From the NCBI GenBank assembly GCA_028876065.1, contig JAGWTI010000002.1:21696-85695 (forward strand): DNA of 64,000 nucleotides, written 5' to 3'. Position 1 is the stretch's first letter; every line of letters begins with the position of its first letter. The notes under the pieces were generated by a model. That model saw only the letters and a list, made by a program, of their open reading frames with translations, was not told the DNA's origin and searched no databases. Shown piece after piece: positions 47,383-55,276 of this stretch. The position numbers and the translations under genes are program-made. The DNA comes from Nitrospirota bacterium. Lineage in GTDB: Bacteria > Nitrospirota > Nitrospiria > Nitrospirales > Nitrospiraceae.

Positions 47383-48651
47383 ATGCCTGCGAACAATAAT
47401 TTCCAACATTCGGTCTATGCGCGGGCCGATCCGGGCGAGCGGCTGGCCTTTCGCGAGGTCACGACCGGGGCTCAGCCGGACTCGGTCGCCTGGCAGGACG
47501 AAATGGCCCGGCTCGGCCAGCAGATGGCCGGAGCCGGCGTCCGCGCCCTGCTCTTTCTCCACGGCACCCACCTGGGCACCGACTTGTTCGGCATGCAGCG
47601 GCTGGACGAGGTGGGCGGGCTCAAGCGAGGCTATTCACGCGGCATCGCCGGGTTAGATGCCCTCCTCGCCCTCATGCGGGAGGAGAGCAACGGACTGCCC
47701 AAGCCGCCCCAAGGCCCAACCCCACCCCTTAGCCAGGACGACAAGACCACATCGTGGCTGGACCAACAGACCGGCGATGCCTGCAACTTCACCCAGGCCT
47801 ATGTTGAGCGCGTCACCAAAGCCGTAAACCGCAACGCGGCGCGCCCGATCGAGTGCCGGCGTTGGCTCTGGGCATCGGAACATCACCATCTCGGAAGGGC
47901 GCAGGCTGCCTGCCGCCTGCTCGACCGACTCCAGGCCCTTGCACGTGAACTAAAGCTCGGCCAGGGCGATCGCCTGTTGGTCCAGGCGCATGGGCAGGCG
48001 GGACTCGTCCTGGCCCTGCTGTCGAACCTGCTGGCACCAGGAGAATCCTCAGGACGGGACCGGCTGTGGCAGATTCTCGCCAACCATGCCAAGCAGACGC
48101 AGGCGGGCGAGCTGTCGGAGTGTCTGGGACGAGTCGACAGCCTCTTGAAAGCAGGGAATGTGTTGAATGGTGCCGCGCTGGATGTGGTGACCTTCGGCAT
48201 GCCCGTCCGGTACGGCTGGGACCCCTCCGGGCTCGGCAAGCTGCTGCACATCGTAAACCACCGCCCGATGCGGACCGACGGCAAACGCTGGCTGGCCAAA
48301 ATGGAGCTGCCGCAAATCACCATGGAGATGCCGATCGCCTGGGGCGGGGACTATGTCCAGCAACTGGCGCTGGCCGTGACCGACGCCCTGCCGGCGACGC
48401 CGGAGGCCAACGCGGCGACCAAGGCCATCTGGGAAATCGTGGAGCCCTATGACGGGTTCGAGCGCTGGCTGGAATGTACGCGCAAGTGCGTGCGCTGCGC
48501 CAACGACGGACGGTGCCTGTTGGTGGATTACAAGGACGCGACCGGCTCGACCAACCCCCGCGACCATATCTACGGCCATGCGGCCTATACGCGCCTAGCG
48601 AATCTGCTGTTCAATACAATAGCGATCGTGGATCACCTGTACCCTGCATAG
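47383..48651 (+). CDS. Unknown protein with alpha/beta-hydrolase-like segments
   Basis: 422 residues, no signal peptide, GC-rich like its neighbours. RALLFLHGTHLGTD near 55 looks like the oxyanion region of an alpha/beta hydrolase. RLLVQAHGQAGLVLALLSN near 197 occupies the place of a nucleophile elbow, but the serine is missing. A cysteine-rich stretch CTRKCVRCANDGRC near 367-380 could bind a metal. Stand-alone transcription unit. I cannot name a family. Confidence 0.65.
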   Translation: MPANNNFQHSVYARADPGERLAFREVTTGAQPDSVAWQDEMARLGQQMAGAGVRALLFLHGTHLGTDLFGMQRLDEVGGLKRGYSRGIAGLDALLALMREESNGLPKPPQGPTPPLSQDDKTTSWLDQQTGDACNFTQAYVERVTKAVNRNAARPIECRRWLWASEHHHLGRAQAACRLLDRLQALARELKLGQGDRLLVQAHGQAGLVLALLSNLLAPGESSGRDRLWQILANHAKQTQAGELSECLGRVDSLLKAGNVLNGAALDVVTFGMPVRYGWDPSGLGKLLHIVNHRPMRTDGKRWLAKMELPQITMEMPIAWGGDYVQQLALAVTDALPATPEANAATKAIWEIVEPYDGFERWLECTRKCVRCANDGRCLLVDYKDATGSTNPRDHIYGHAAYTRLANLLFNTIAIVDHLYPA

Positions 48652-48696
48652 CAGAGAATCTCAGAGAAGACTCCCGATACTTTTTCCGGTACCAGC

Positions 48697-49356
48697 CTAG
48701 GTCCCATATTTGTCAATCTGACTCTTCCGCTTCCCAACATTGGCTTGAAAGAAAAAGGAAGTGATTTCTTCAGGGTCCAGGCTTTCCATGACTAGAGCCA
48801 ACTCATCCAAAGTTCGAATGGCTGCCTCAGCCTTCCTATGCAACTGCCCATTGAACTCCAATATCTGTTCAGCGCGGCCACTAGGAGCATGCTGATCACT
48901 CCCCTGCTCAAAGGCAAACAAAGGACCAGACTTTGAGTGAATGAGGGAATTCCGGTTGGCCACGAGTTCCTTCAATAACTCAAACCCTTTGCTACCCTTT
49001 GGAAACTCTTTCCCTGTCACTAATCTTGGGACCAGAACCCATTTACTGACTGTGCCGAGTTTATCGAGGTGCGCTTCAACAAAATTATCGGACAGTCTTC
49101 TGGCCGCATAGTCATAAATGTAACCTTCTACAACCAGAGCGCAGAAAACAATGGTAATGATACAATGATTTGCCAACTCAATACCAAGAGGGCCAATTTT
49201 TTCGCGTTCAAAAACTACCGCGTCCTCACCTGCAAGCTTTGATGACTCTCGTAGTCGCCCATCGAGTTCGAACCTAGCGGCTTTTGCAAGCTCCCAATGC
49301 TCGCGCGCAATGAAGACAAATCCAATGAATGGAGCGATTCGCAAAAATCCCTTCAT
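48697..49356 (-). CDS. HEPN-like protein in a low-GC island
   Basis: About 219 residues from the ATG at 49356; a TTG at 49389 is possible. Mostly helical, with a hydrophobic N-terminus (FIGFVFIAREHW). It holds the segment ELVANRNSLIHSKSG, whose R-x4-H (R135, H140) matches the HEPN RNase motif. Base composition is clearly lower in GC than its surroundings (about 37-45% in three 60-base lines counted by hand, against about 65% nearby), which suggests transfer. It follows a toxin-antitoxin pair on the same strand. HEPN assignment is tentative. Confidence 0.5.
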   Translation of the reverse strand: MKGFLRIAPFIGFVFIAREHWELAKAARFELDGRLRESSKLAGEDAVVFEREKIGPLGIELANHCIITIVFCALVVEGYIYDYAARRLSDNFVEAHLDKLGTVSKWVLVPRLVTGKEFPKGSKGFELLKELVANRNSLIHSKSGPLFAFEQGSDQHAPSGRAEQILEFNGQLHRKAEAAIRTLDELALVMESLDPEEITSFFFQANVGKRKSQIDKYGT

Positions 49357-49485
49357 ACTATCTATGCCCACGCGATTTGCCTTTCCCAATCACCACGCAC
49401 GGTGTGTGCAAAACGATTACGTTCGCAAGATCACAGCAAGTCAATTTCAGGACAAGCGTGGACTTCTCGTCAGATAACCAAGTGC

Positions 49486-49797
49486 TCACGCTGCATCCCA
49501 GGGCTTCGGCCTGATCCCGCCAACATTCCTGGCGCCATGGACGACCGCAAGGATCTGGGCTTTGCCTTTTCGCATGCGATAGATGATGCGGTACGTGGAC
49601 ACCATGAGTTCCCACACCTTGAGGTCGGAGGCTTCGGGGACGGCTCTGCCGCTTTGAGGGAACGATTTCAGACGTTCGACCGAGAGGATCAGTCGCTCCA
49701 TGACCGAGTCGGCATATTCCGGGGAGTCTCGCGCGAGGTAATCTTGGATGTTCTCGAGGTCGGTGACGGCGGGGGCGGTCCACTCCAGGCGGATCAT
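49486..49797 (-). CDS. RelE/ParE-family toxin
   Basis: 103 residues of the ParE/RelE fold: start IRLEWTAPAVTDLENIQDYLA, middle LKSFPQSGRAVPE, and end YRIIYRMRKGKAQILAVVHGAR. The ATG overlaps the antitoxin stop (ATGA). Acts on gyrase (ParE-type) or the ribosome (RelE-type); which one cannot be told here. Confidence 0.9.
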   Translation of the reverse strand: MIRLEWTAPAVTDLENIQDYLARDSPEYADSVMERLILSVERLKSFPQSGRAVPEASDLKVWELMVSTYRIIYRMRKGKAQILAVVHGARNVGGIRPKPWDAA

Positions 49798-49970
49798 TTG
49801 ATGAATCGCTTTTTCACTTCCTCGTGTGGGACCACCCGCCCCTCGTCGGCAGCGTGGATACCCGCCGCGATCTTCTTGCGGACGTATATCTCATACATAA
49901 TGTCGTCCCAGGTCGCCTGCTCCGGCAGTTTCTTGATCAGCTCGATGACCTGCTTCTTTGTTGTGGCCAT
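49794..49970 (-). CDS. Antitoxin of the ParE/RelE-type pair
   Basis: 58 residues, read by hand because it is short: starts MATTKKQVIELIKKLPEQ, continues ATWDDIMYEIYVRKKIAAG and ends HEEVKKRFIK. The N-terminal helix pattern and C-terminal basic end are those of short addiction-module antitoxins. GGAG lies a few bases before the ATG, and a consensus promoter overlaps the end of polA. Its stop overlaps the toxin ATG. Confidence 0.88.
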   Translation of the reverse strand: MATTKKQVIELIKKLPEQATWDDIMYEIYVRKKIAAGIHAADEGRVVPHEEVKKRFIK

Positions 49971-49996
49971 GAGGCGTCTCCTTGGAAGGATGCTTG

Positions 49997-50025
49997 AGTG
50001 TAGGCGGCCCCCTCAGGGCTGTCAA
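49997..50025 (-). promoter_or_regulatory. Strong promoter of the toxin-antitoxin pair
   Basis: Minus-strand TTGACA and TACACT with a 17-base spacer, starting three bases after the polA stop codon. Confidence 0.65.
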
Positions 50026-50027
50026 GA

Positions 50028-52691
50028 TTACGGATGAGCCTCGCGCCAATTGCGGCCAACGCCCAAATCCACCTTCAGCGGCACCGAGAGGCCCAGGCTC
50101 GGGCCGGCGGCGACCATTTCCGACTGCACGAGCTGCTTGGCCTTCTCCAGCTCCTGCTCCGGCGTCTCGAAGATCAATTCGTCGTGGACTTGGAGGATCA
50201 TTTTCGTGTGCGGCAGCTCCGCCTTCAGCTTCCGGATGACCGCGATCATGGCCAGCTTGATCAGATCCGCCGCCGAGCCCTGGATGGGGCTATTGACCGC
50301 CATCCGCTCGCCGAAGCCACGTTGAGCTGGATCGGAGCTCTGCAATTCAGGAATGGGCCGGCGGCGGCCCAGAATCGTGGTCGTATAGCCTTTCTCCTTG
50401 GCTTCCGCGATGGTCCGATCCAGGAAGGCTTTGACCCCGGCATACCGTTCGAAATAGGTATCAATGTACTTTTTGGCTTCCTGCTGCGACACGCCGATGT
50501 TGGCCGCGAGGCCAAAGGGGCTGATGCCGTAGACGATTCCGAACACCACGCTCTTGGCCGCGCGGCGCATCTCCTTACTGATCTGCTCAGACGGCAAACG
50601 AAAAATCTCGACGGCGGTCGCCATGTGGATGTCCTCGCCCCGTTCGAAGACGTTGAGCAGCCGCTCATCCTGCGAGAGGTGGGCCAGAATGCGCGGCTCG
50701 ATCTGGCTGTAATCGGCGCAGAGTAGGGTATGGTCCGGTGAGGCGATGAAGGCTTCGCGGATTCGCAGCCCGTATTCCCCCTTCACCGGAATGTTCTGCA
50801 AGTTGGGCTCGGTGGAGGATAGGCGCCCCGTCGCCGCCACCGTCTGGTTCAACGACGTATGCAAGCGGCCGGTTTCCGGATTCACCAACTCCGGCAGCGC
50901 ATCCACATAGGTGGACTTGAGTTTGCTCAGGCTGCGGTAGTTCAGGATTTGCGCCGGCAACTCATGCTGGGTGGCCAGCTGCGTCAGCGTGTCTTCGTCC
51001 GTGGAGTAGCCGGTCTTGGTCTTCCGGATCGGCTTGAGGTCCAGTTTCTCGAACAAGACCGTGGCGAGTTGCTTGGGCGAATTGACGTTGAACTCGCCGC
51101 CGGCCAGGCCGGCGATAGAGGCCATCATCCGATCTAACTCCCGTTCCAATTCTTTGCTCAGCGAAGCCAGGGCCGCGACGTCCAGCTTGAACCCGTTCCG
51201 CTCGATCTCGGCCAGCACCGGCACCAGCGGCATTTCCACGTCCGTAAACAACTGCCAGCTCCCCTGTTCGCGCAATCGCTCCTGCAACGCCGGCACGAGT
51301 CTGCGTACCGCCGCGGCCGCTTCGCTGGCCTTGGCCCGTTCTGCCTCGCCGATCAAATCCGGTTGGTCGAAGAGATCCTGGGGTGGCTCAGGCTGTCGTT
51401 CCCCCTGCCCATTTTCCAACCTCGCACCCAGCACGTCCAACGCCACCGCTTCCAAACTATGGCCTCGCCGATTGGGGTTCAGCAGATAGGCGGCGATCAT
51501 CGTATCGAAGCAGGGCGGCGCCACGTCGGTCCCGGCCCGCAGCAGCGCGAGCAGCGCCGGTTTGAAATCATGCGCCGCCTTGAGCAACGTCCGGTGCCCG
51601 AACAACTCAGCCAGAGGGCCGAACAGCCGGTTGGCGAACAGGGTCTGGCCGTTTCCGTCGCTCATGGCCAGCCCGAGTAGATTGGCCGAGACCCCGCTTC
51701 CGTCCGTGATACAGTGGAAGGCGATCACTTCGCTGTGCTGGGACCGGTCCGCAAATCGTCTGGCCGTGGATTCATCTCGGACCACCAGCACCTCCGCTGG
51801 TGACGCGTCGTTCGCACCCGCCGGCTGAATGGCCTTGAGCAACGTGGGAAATTCCATTTCCCGAAAGAAGGCCACCAACGGCTCCGCCGGCGGCGGCACG
51901 ACCTTGAACCGTTCCGGGTCGAAGCGCACCGGACAGTCCGTCTGAATGGTCGCCAGTCGCTTGCTCAAGCGGGCGTTCTCCGCCTGTTCGCTGAGGAGAG
52001 TTTTCGTCTTCGCCCCCGCGACCTGATCGAGGTGGGCCAGCAGGTTGTCGATCGTGCCGAACTGGGCGATCAATTTCATCGCCGTCTTTTCGCCGATGCC
52101 CTTCACGCCGGGAATATTGTCGGCCGTGTCCCCCATCAACCCCATGACCTCGATCACACGCGCCGGCTCCACGCCGAACCGCTCGCGACACTCGGCCTCG
52201 CCGAACCACTTGTCCTTGACCGGATCGTAGATGCGCGTGGCCGGCGTCAGAAGCTGGAACATGTCCTTGTCGCCGGTCACGATGACGACGTCGAATCCCG
52301 CCGCCTCGGCCTGGCGGGCGAGGGTGCCGATCAGGTCGTCGGCCTCGTAGCCGGCGGCTCGCACGGCGGGAATCCCGAACGTTTCCACCACCCGGTGGAT
52401 GTAGGGGATTTGATCCCGCATGCCCTGCTGCATCTCCGGCCGGTGGGCCTTGTACTCTTTGAACTCCTCATGCCGTTGGGTCGGACCTTTCTCGTCGAAG
52501 ACCACGGCCAGGCCGTCCGGCCGGCGATCGCGCAGAATCTTCATGAGCATGGTCGTGAAGCCATAGATGGCGTTGGTCTGCAGGCCCCTGGAATTGGAGA
52601 GCGGAGGCAAGGCAAAATACGCGCGGTAGATATAGGCGCTGCCGTCTATGAGATAGAGGATGTGCTTGGCGCTGGGCGGTGAAGCCGGCAT
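50028..52691 (-). CDS. polA: DNA polymerase I
   Basis: Repair and Okazaki-fragment polymerase, 887 residues. N-terminal 5'-nuclease domain (IYRAYFALPPLSNSRG, then ATRIYDPVKDKWFG and GVKGIGEKTAMKL). The middle 3'-5' exonuclease-like domain lacks the DxE motif (VIAFHCITDGSG instead) and a YxxxD motif, so proofreading is probably lost, as in Taq. The polymerase domain keeps motif A (LLCADYSQIEPRILAH, near 660), motif B (RRAAKSVVFGIVYGIS) and motif C (QVHDELIFETP, near 834). Confidence 0.96.
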   Translation of the reverse strand: MPASPPSAKHILYLIDGSAYIYRAYFALPPLSNSRGLQTNAIYGFTTMLMKILRDRRPDGLAVVFDEKGPTQRHEEFKEYKAHRPEMQQGMRDQIPYIHRVVETFGIPAVRAAGYEADDLIGTLARQAEAAGFDVVIVTGDKDMFQLLTPATRIYDPVKDKWFGEAECRERFGVEPARVIEVMGLMGDTADNIPGVKGIGEKTAMKLIAQFGTIDNLLAHLDQVAGAKTKTLLSEQAENARLSKRLATIQTDCPVRFDPERFKVVPPPAEPLVAFFREMEFPTLLKAIQPAGANDASPAEVLVVRDESTARRFADRSQHSEVIAFHCITDGSGVSANLLGLAMSDGNGQTLFANRLFGPLAELFGHRTLLKAAHDFKPALLALLRAGTDVAPPCFDTMIAAYLLNPNRRGHSLEAVALDVLGARLENGQGERQPEPPQDLFDQPDLIGEAERAKASEAAAAVRRLVPALQERLREQGSWQLFTDVEMPLVPVLAEIERNGFKLDVAALASLSKELERELDRMMASIAGLAGGEFNVNSPKQLATVLFEKLDLKPIRKTKTGYSTDEDTLTQLATQHELPAQILNYRSLSKLKSTYVDALPELVNPETGRLHTSLNQTVAATGRLSSTEPNLQNIPVKGEYGLRIREAFIASPDHTLLCADYSQIEPRILAHLSQDERLLNVFERGEDIHMATAVEIFRLPSEQISKEMRRAAKSVVFGIVYGISPFGLAANIGVSQQEAKKYIDTYFERYAGVKAFLDRTIAEAKEKGYTTTILGRRRPIPELQSSDPAQRGFGERMAVNSPIQGSAADLIKLAMIAVIRKLKAELPHTKMILQVHDELIFETPEQELEKAKQLVQSEMVAAGPSLGLSVPLKVDLGVGRNWREAHP

Positions 52692-52714
52692 AGATGAGTC
52701 GGAGCCTGTTTTCG

Positions 52715-53125
52715 TTACGGATCGTCCGTCACGGTCAAGGGCGGATGGCTGAACTTGGCTCGCACCGCGTTGATCGTCTTGAGCACCGAAGGCTGGCCGA
52801 TGAGTTTGCGCTCCAGGCGGCGCTTGCCGGGAAAATCCATCAGCGAGACCCCGATCAGCATGGTCAGAATGCCCTGTCCCGGCAGGAACAGCATCGCAAA
52901 TCCAGCCAACAGGAAGACCAAGCCGATCACATTTTTCAGGATCAAGCCGGTCAGGCGCAGGACCGGATGGTGGTTCTCCATCCAGGTACGCGGATGGCGC
53001 TCATCGAAATAATGGGGCGGCAGCCGGACCAGGATGAAAGGAATCGCGATCAGACTGCCGATGAACCCCACAATCGACAGGACAAACAAGTCGAGGAGCA
53101 CGTCTTTGCTGAGGAGAGCCTCCAT
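52715..53125 (-). CDS. Small membrane protein
   Basis: 136 residues from the ATG at 53125. Two or three hydrophobic segments (about 8-35, 65-90), with the motif FLPGQGILTMLIGVSLMDFPG and RRLERKL, as in a family of small transmembrane proteins with a PGPGW-type loop. The promoter at 53134-53162 puts the RNA start almost at this ATG, so a longer N-terminus is unlikely. Function unknown; polA lies 23 bases downstream. Confidence 0.75.
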   Translation of the reverse strand: MEALLSKDVLLDLFVLSIVGFIGSLIAIPFILVRLPPHYFDERHPRTWMENHHPVLRLTGLILKNVIGLVFLLAGFAMLFLPGQGILTMLIGVSLMDFPGKRRLERKLIGQPSVLKTINAVRAKFSHPPLTVTDDP

Positions 53126-53133
53126 GCGCCCGC

Positions 53134-53162
53134 ATCCTAGCACGTGGCTGTTCACACCGCAA
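53134..53162 (-). promoter_or_regulatory. Probable promoter of the membrane protein and polA
   Basis: Minus-strand TTGCGG and TAGGAT with a 17-base spacer. The predicted start near 53127 makes the mRNA nearly leaderless. Confidence 0.5.
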
Positions 53163-53221
53163 AGGCCGGCGGGACCGTGGCGTGACGCGATCCTTGTCGG
53201 CCGGGCCTCTTACTTTCGCCT

Positions 53222-53249
53222 TTGACGCGGCGTGCGACCGGGCTATAAT
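53222..53249 (+). promoter_or_regulatory. Promoter of the 129-residue secreted protein
   Basis: TTGACG and TATAAT with a 16-base spacer, about 32 bases before the ATG. Confidence 0.65.
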
Positions 53250-53280
53250 CTGATGGCACCACCGACTGCGAGGCTCTCTC

Positions 53281-53670
53281 ATGGATCGATACAGGCCTTG
53301 GCCCTCCCGGCTCCTTCGATTGGCTGTTTCGGCGACGATGGCCCTTGGCTTCGGCCCGTCCGGCCTCTCCTCTGCCGGGGCAGCCGACCAAGCGCCCCCT
53401 CCCGCAGCCGGCGACGAAGGTCTGCACGTCGAGGTCATCAAGAAAGGACTGGGGAAGGAAGTCACGATCCGGAAGGGCAGCAAGGAATGGTACATGCTGG
53501 TCGAGGTCACGCCGGAGAATACGGTCGTCGTTCGCCAGGAGAAAGACGGGGACCAGTACCTGCTGGACGAAAGCGAAACCCATGATCGGAGCTTGACCAA
53601 GGAAGAAGTGGACAGCGCCATCACGGACTACGTGAACAGCGTGAAGACGCAGACGAAGAAGCGCAAGTGA
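53281..53670 (+). CDS. Secreted protein of unknown function
   Basis: 129 residues with a signal peptide ending near SSAGAAD. The mature part has a Pro-rich start, VEVIKKGLGKEVTIRKGSKE, YMLVEVTPENTVVVRQEKDG, and a helical Lys-rich end. It does not match a family I know. Strong own promoter. Confidence 0.7.
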   Translation: MDRYRPWPSRLLRLAVSATMALGFGPSGLSSAGAADQAPPPAAGDEGLHVEVIKKGLGKEVTIRKGSKEWYMLVEVTPENTVVVRQEKDGDQYLLDESETHDRSLTKEEVDSAITDYVNSVKTQTKKRK

Positions 53671-53686
53671 CATCCACACGCCGCGC

Positions 53687-53715
53687 TTGTCTCCTCCTCC
53701 GCCGAACGTTATAAT
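53687..53715 (+). promoter_or_regulatory. Promoter of the DsrE-family gene
   Basis: TTGTCT and TATAAT with a 17-base spacer, about 48 bases before the GTG start. Confidence 0.6.
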
Positions 53716-53763
53716 TCTCTCGCCATCCACCAGATTTCACGTCCAGAGTTTCCGGGAGCGCCG

Positions 53764-54183
53764 GTGATACACAAACCCCGATTCGTGCTCTTTGCCCACA
53801 ATGCCACGTATGACAAGCTGCACCAAGTGGCCACCCTGGGGCTCACCGCCGCGGCGATGGGCAAGGACGTGACGGTGGTCCTGCTGTTCTGGACGATCAA
53901 GAAACTGGCGATGGGAGAGATCGATCGAGTGGACTTCCCGCCGGAATATGGGGATCAGGGAGACGTCGTGGCCCGCTTGCTGAAAGAAAAGAACGTTCCG
54001 AAGATTTCCGAGATGTTCAAGGAGGCCAAGCTGGTCGGGCAGTTCCGTTTGGTCGCCTGCAGTGCCGGGCTGGAATATATGGGCGTGGATCAGGAGGCCG
54101 TGGCCAAGAACGTGGATGAAGTGATGGGCCTGCCGGCCATTCTCTCTCTGACGGCCGGAGCCGAAACGACGCTCTTCATTTGA
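53764..54183 (+). CDS. DsrE-family protein
   Basis: 139 residues of the DsrE/DsrF fold: RFVLFAHNATYDKLHQVATL, VTVVLLFWTIKKLAMG, then FRLVACSAGLEYMGVDQEAV with the conserved cysteine near 98, and the TLFI end. Such proteins pass persulfide sulfur between carriers. Two further DsrE/TusA genes lie 4 kb away. GTG start. Confidence 0.88.
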   Translation: MIHKPRFVLFAHNATYDKLHQVATLGLTAAAMGKDVTVVLLFWTIKKLAMGEIDRVDFPPEYGDQGDVVARLLKEKNVPKISEMFKEAKLVGQFRLVACSAGLEYMGVDQEAVAKNVDEVMGLPAILSLTAGAETTLFI

Positions 54184-54208
54184 AAACGTCGCTCATATTT
54201 CGTTGTTC

Positions 54209-54256
54209 GTATCTTGCAATGAGGTCCGTTTCTCCCACGACGATTTGCGAGATACG
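54209..54256. repeat. Imperfect inverted repeat between dsrE and nth
   Basis: CGTATCTTGCAA and TTGCGAGATACG (one mismatch) are separated by about 24 bases between two convergent genes. Possibly a weak bidirectional terminator. Confidence 0.35.
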
Positions 54257-54264
54257 CTTCGCGC

Positions 54265-54921
54265 CTAACGGCTTTTCGTTACTCCCTTCCGATCACAATA
54301 CGCAACGAGCTTGCACTTGGAACACCAGGGCGAAACCGGCTGACAGATGTTTTGGCCGAAGGGCACCAACAAATCGTTGTAGGTGATCCAGTACTGGCGC
54401 GGCAGCTTGCGCCGCAAAGCCTGTTCGCTCTCCTCCGGGGTCTTGGTCTTGATATAGCCCCAGCGGTTGCTGATCCGGTGTACGTGGATGTCCACGCAGA
54501 TGCCCGGTTTTTGGTACCCGACCGTGACGACGAGGTTGGCGGTTTTCCTTCCCACGCCTTTGAGCGTCAGGAGTGCGTCGATTTCGTCGGGCACCGAGCC
54601 TCCATAGACGTCCAACAGCCGTCGGCAAATTTCACGAATCTGTTTGGCCTTGGTCCGATAGAACCCGACTGGATAGATCGCCGTCTCGATGCGGCGCAGG
54701 GGGAGTTGCACCATCGTGGCGGGATCGGACGCGAGCGCAAAGAGGCGCTGTGAGGCTTCAGCCGTCGTCTTGTCTTTGGTTCTGAGGCTGAGGACGCAAG
54801 CGATGAGAATCTGGAAAGGATCGCGCGACGCTCTGGCCACCACACCTACGACCGGCTCCTGCCACCGGCGCGCCTCCCGCCTCAGCAGACGGATGGCTGC
54901 ATGGATCTCCGTCGCATGCAT
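54265..54921 (-). CDS. nth: Endonuclease III
   Basis: Base-excision-repair glycosylase/AP lyase for oxidised pyrimidines. 218 residues. The helix-hairpin-helix carries the catalytic lysine K121 (TLKGVGRKTAN), and the catalytic aspartate is D144 (VDIHVHRISNR). The [4Fe-4S] cluster cysteines C193, C200, C203 and C209 keep the C-x6-C-x2-C-x5-C spacing. Usual family length. Confidence 0.96.
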   Translation of the reverse strand: MHATEIHAAIRLLRREARRWQEPVVGVVARASRDPFQILIACVLSLRTKDKTTAEASQRLFALASDPATMVQLPLRRIETAIYPVGFYRTKAKQIREICRRLLDVYGGSVPDEIDALLTLKGVGRKTANLVVTVGYQKPGICVDIHVHRISNRWGYIKTKTPEESEQALRRKLPRQYWITYNDLLVPFGQNICQPVSPWCSKCKLVAYCDRKGVTKSR

Positions 54922-54989
54922 GGTGAAGAGCGCCTAAAAATTCGGGGGACCAGGCAAGAACGAATCAGGAAGGGTCAAACAAAAACCGC

Positions 54990-55184
54990 TTACTCCGCCC
55001 GATGCTTGGCGAGCCACTTCTGCCGGCGCCGTTGCGCTTCCCGCTGCTTGGCTTTCTTCCGGACGCTGGGCTTTTCATAAAACCGCCGCCGCTTCAACTC
55101 ACGGAATAGGCCTTCACCCGCCAGCTTCTTCTTGGCAACTTTGAGCGCTTTTTCGACGTTGTTATTGAAAACCTTGATTTCCAT
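54990..55184 (-). CDS. rpsU: 30S ribosomal protein S21
   Basis: 64 residues, the canonical size, very basic: MEIKVFNNNVEKALKVAKKK, then RELKRRRFYEKPSVRKK. Helps the 30S subunit bind mRNA. About 70 bases upstream of nth, same strand. Confidence 0.95.
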   Translation of the reverse strand: MEIKVFNNNVEKALKVAKKKLAGEGLFRELKRRRFYEKPSVRKKAKQREAQRRRQKWLAKHRAE

Positions 55185-55276
55185 TCCCGTCCCAACTCTC
55201 AGCTTAAACGTTCCACCCTCATCCAGAGCATAGAGCCCGATGCGCTACGCCCTCTCCAAACAGACCATGCAATTTA

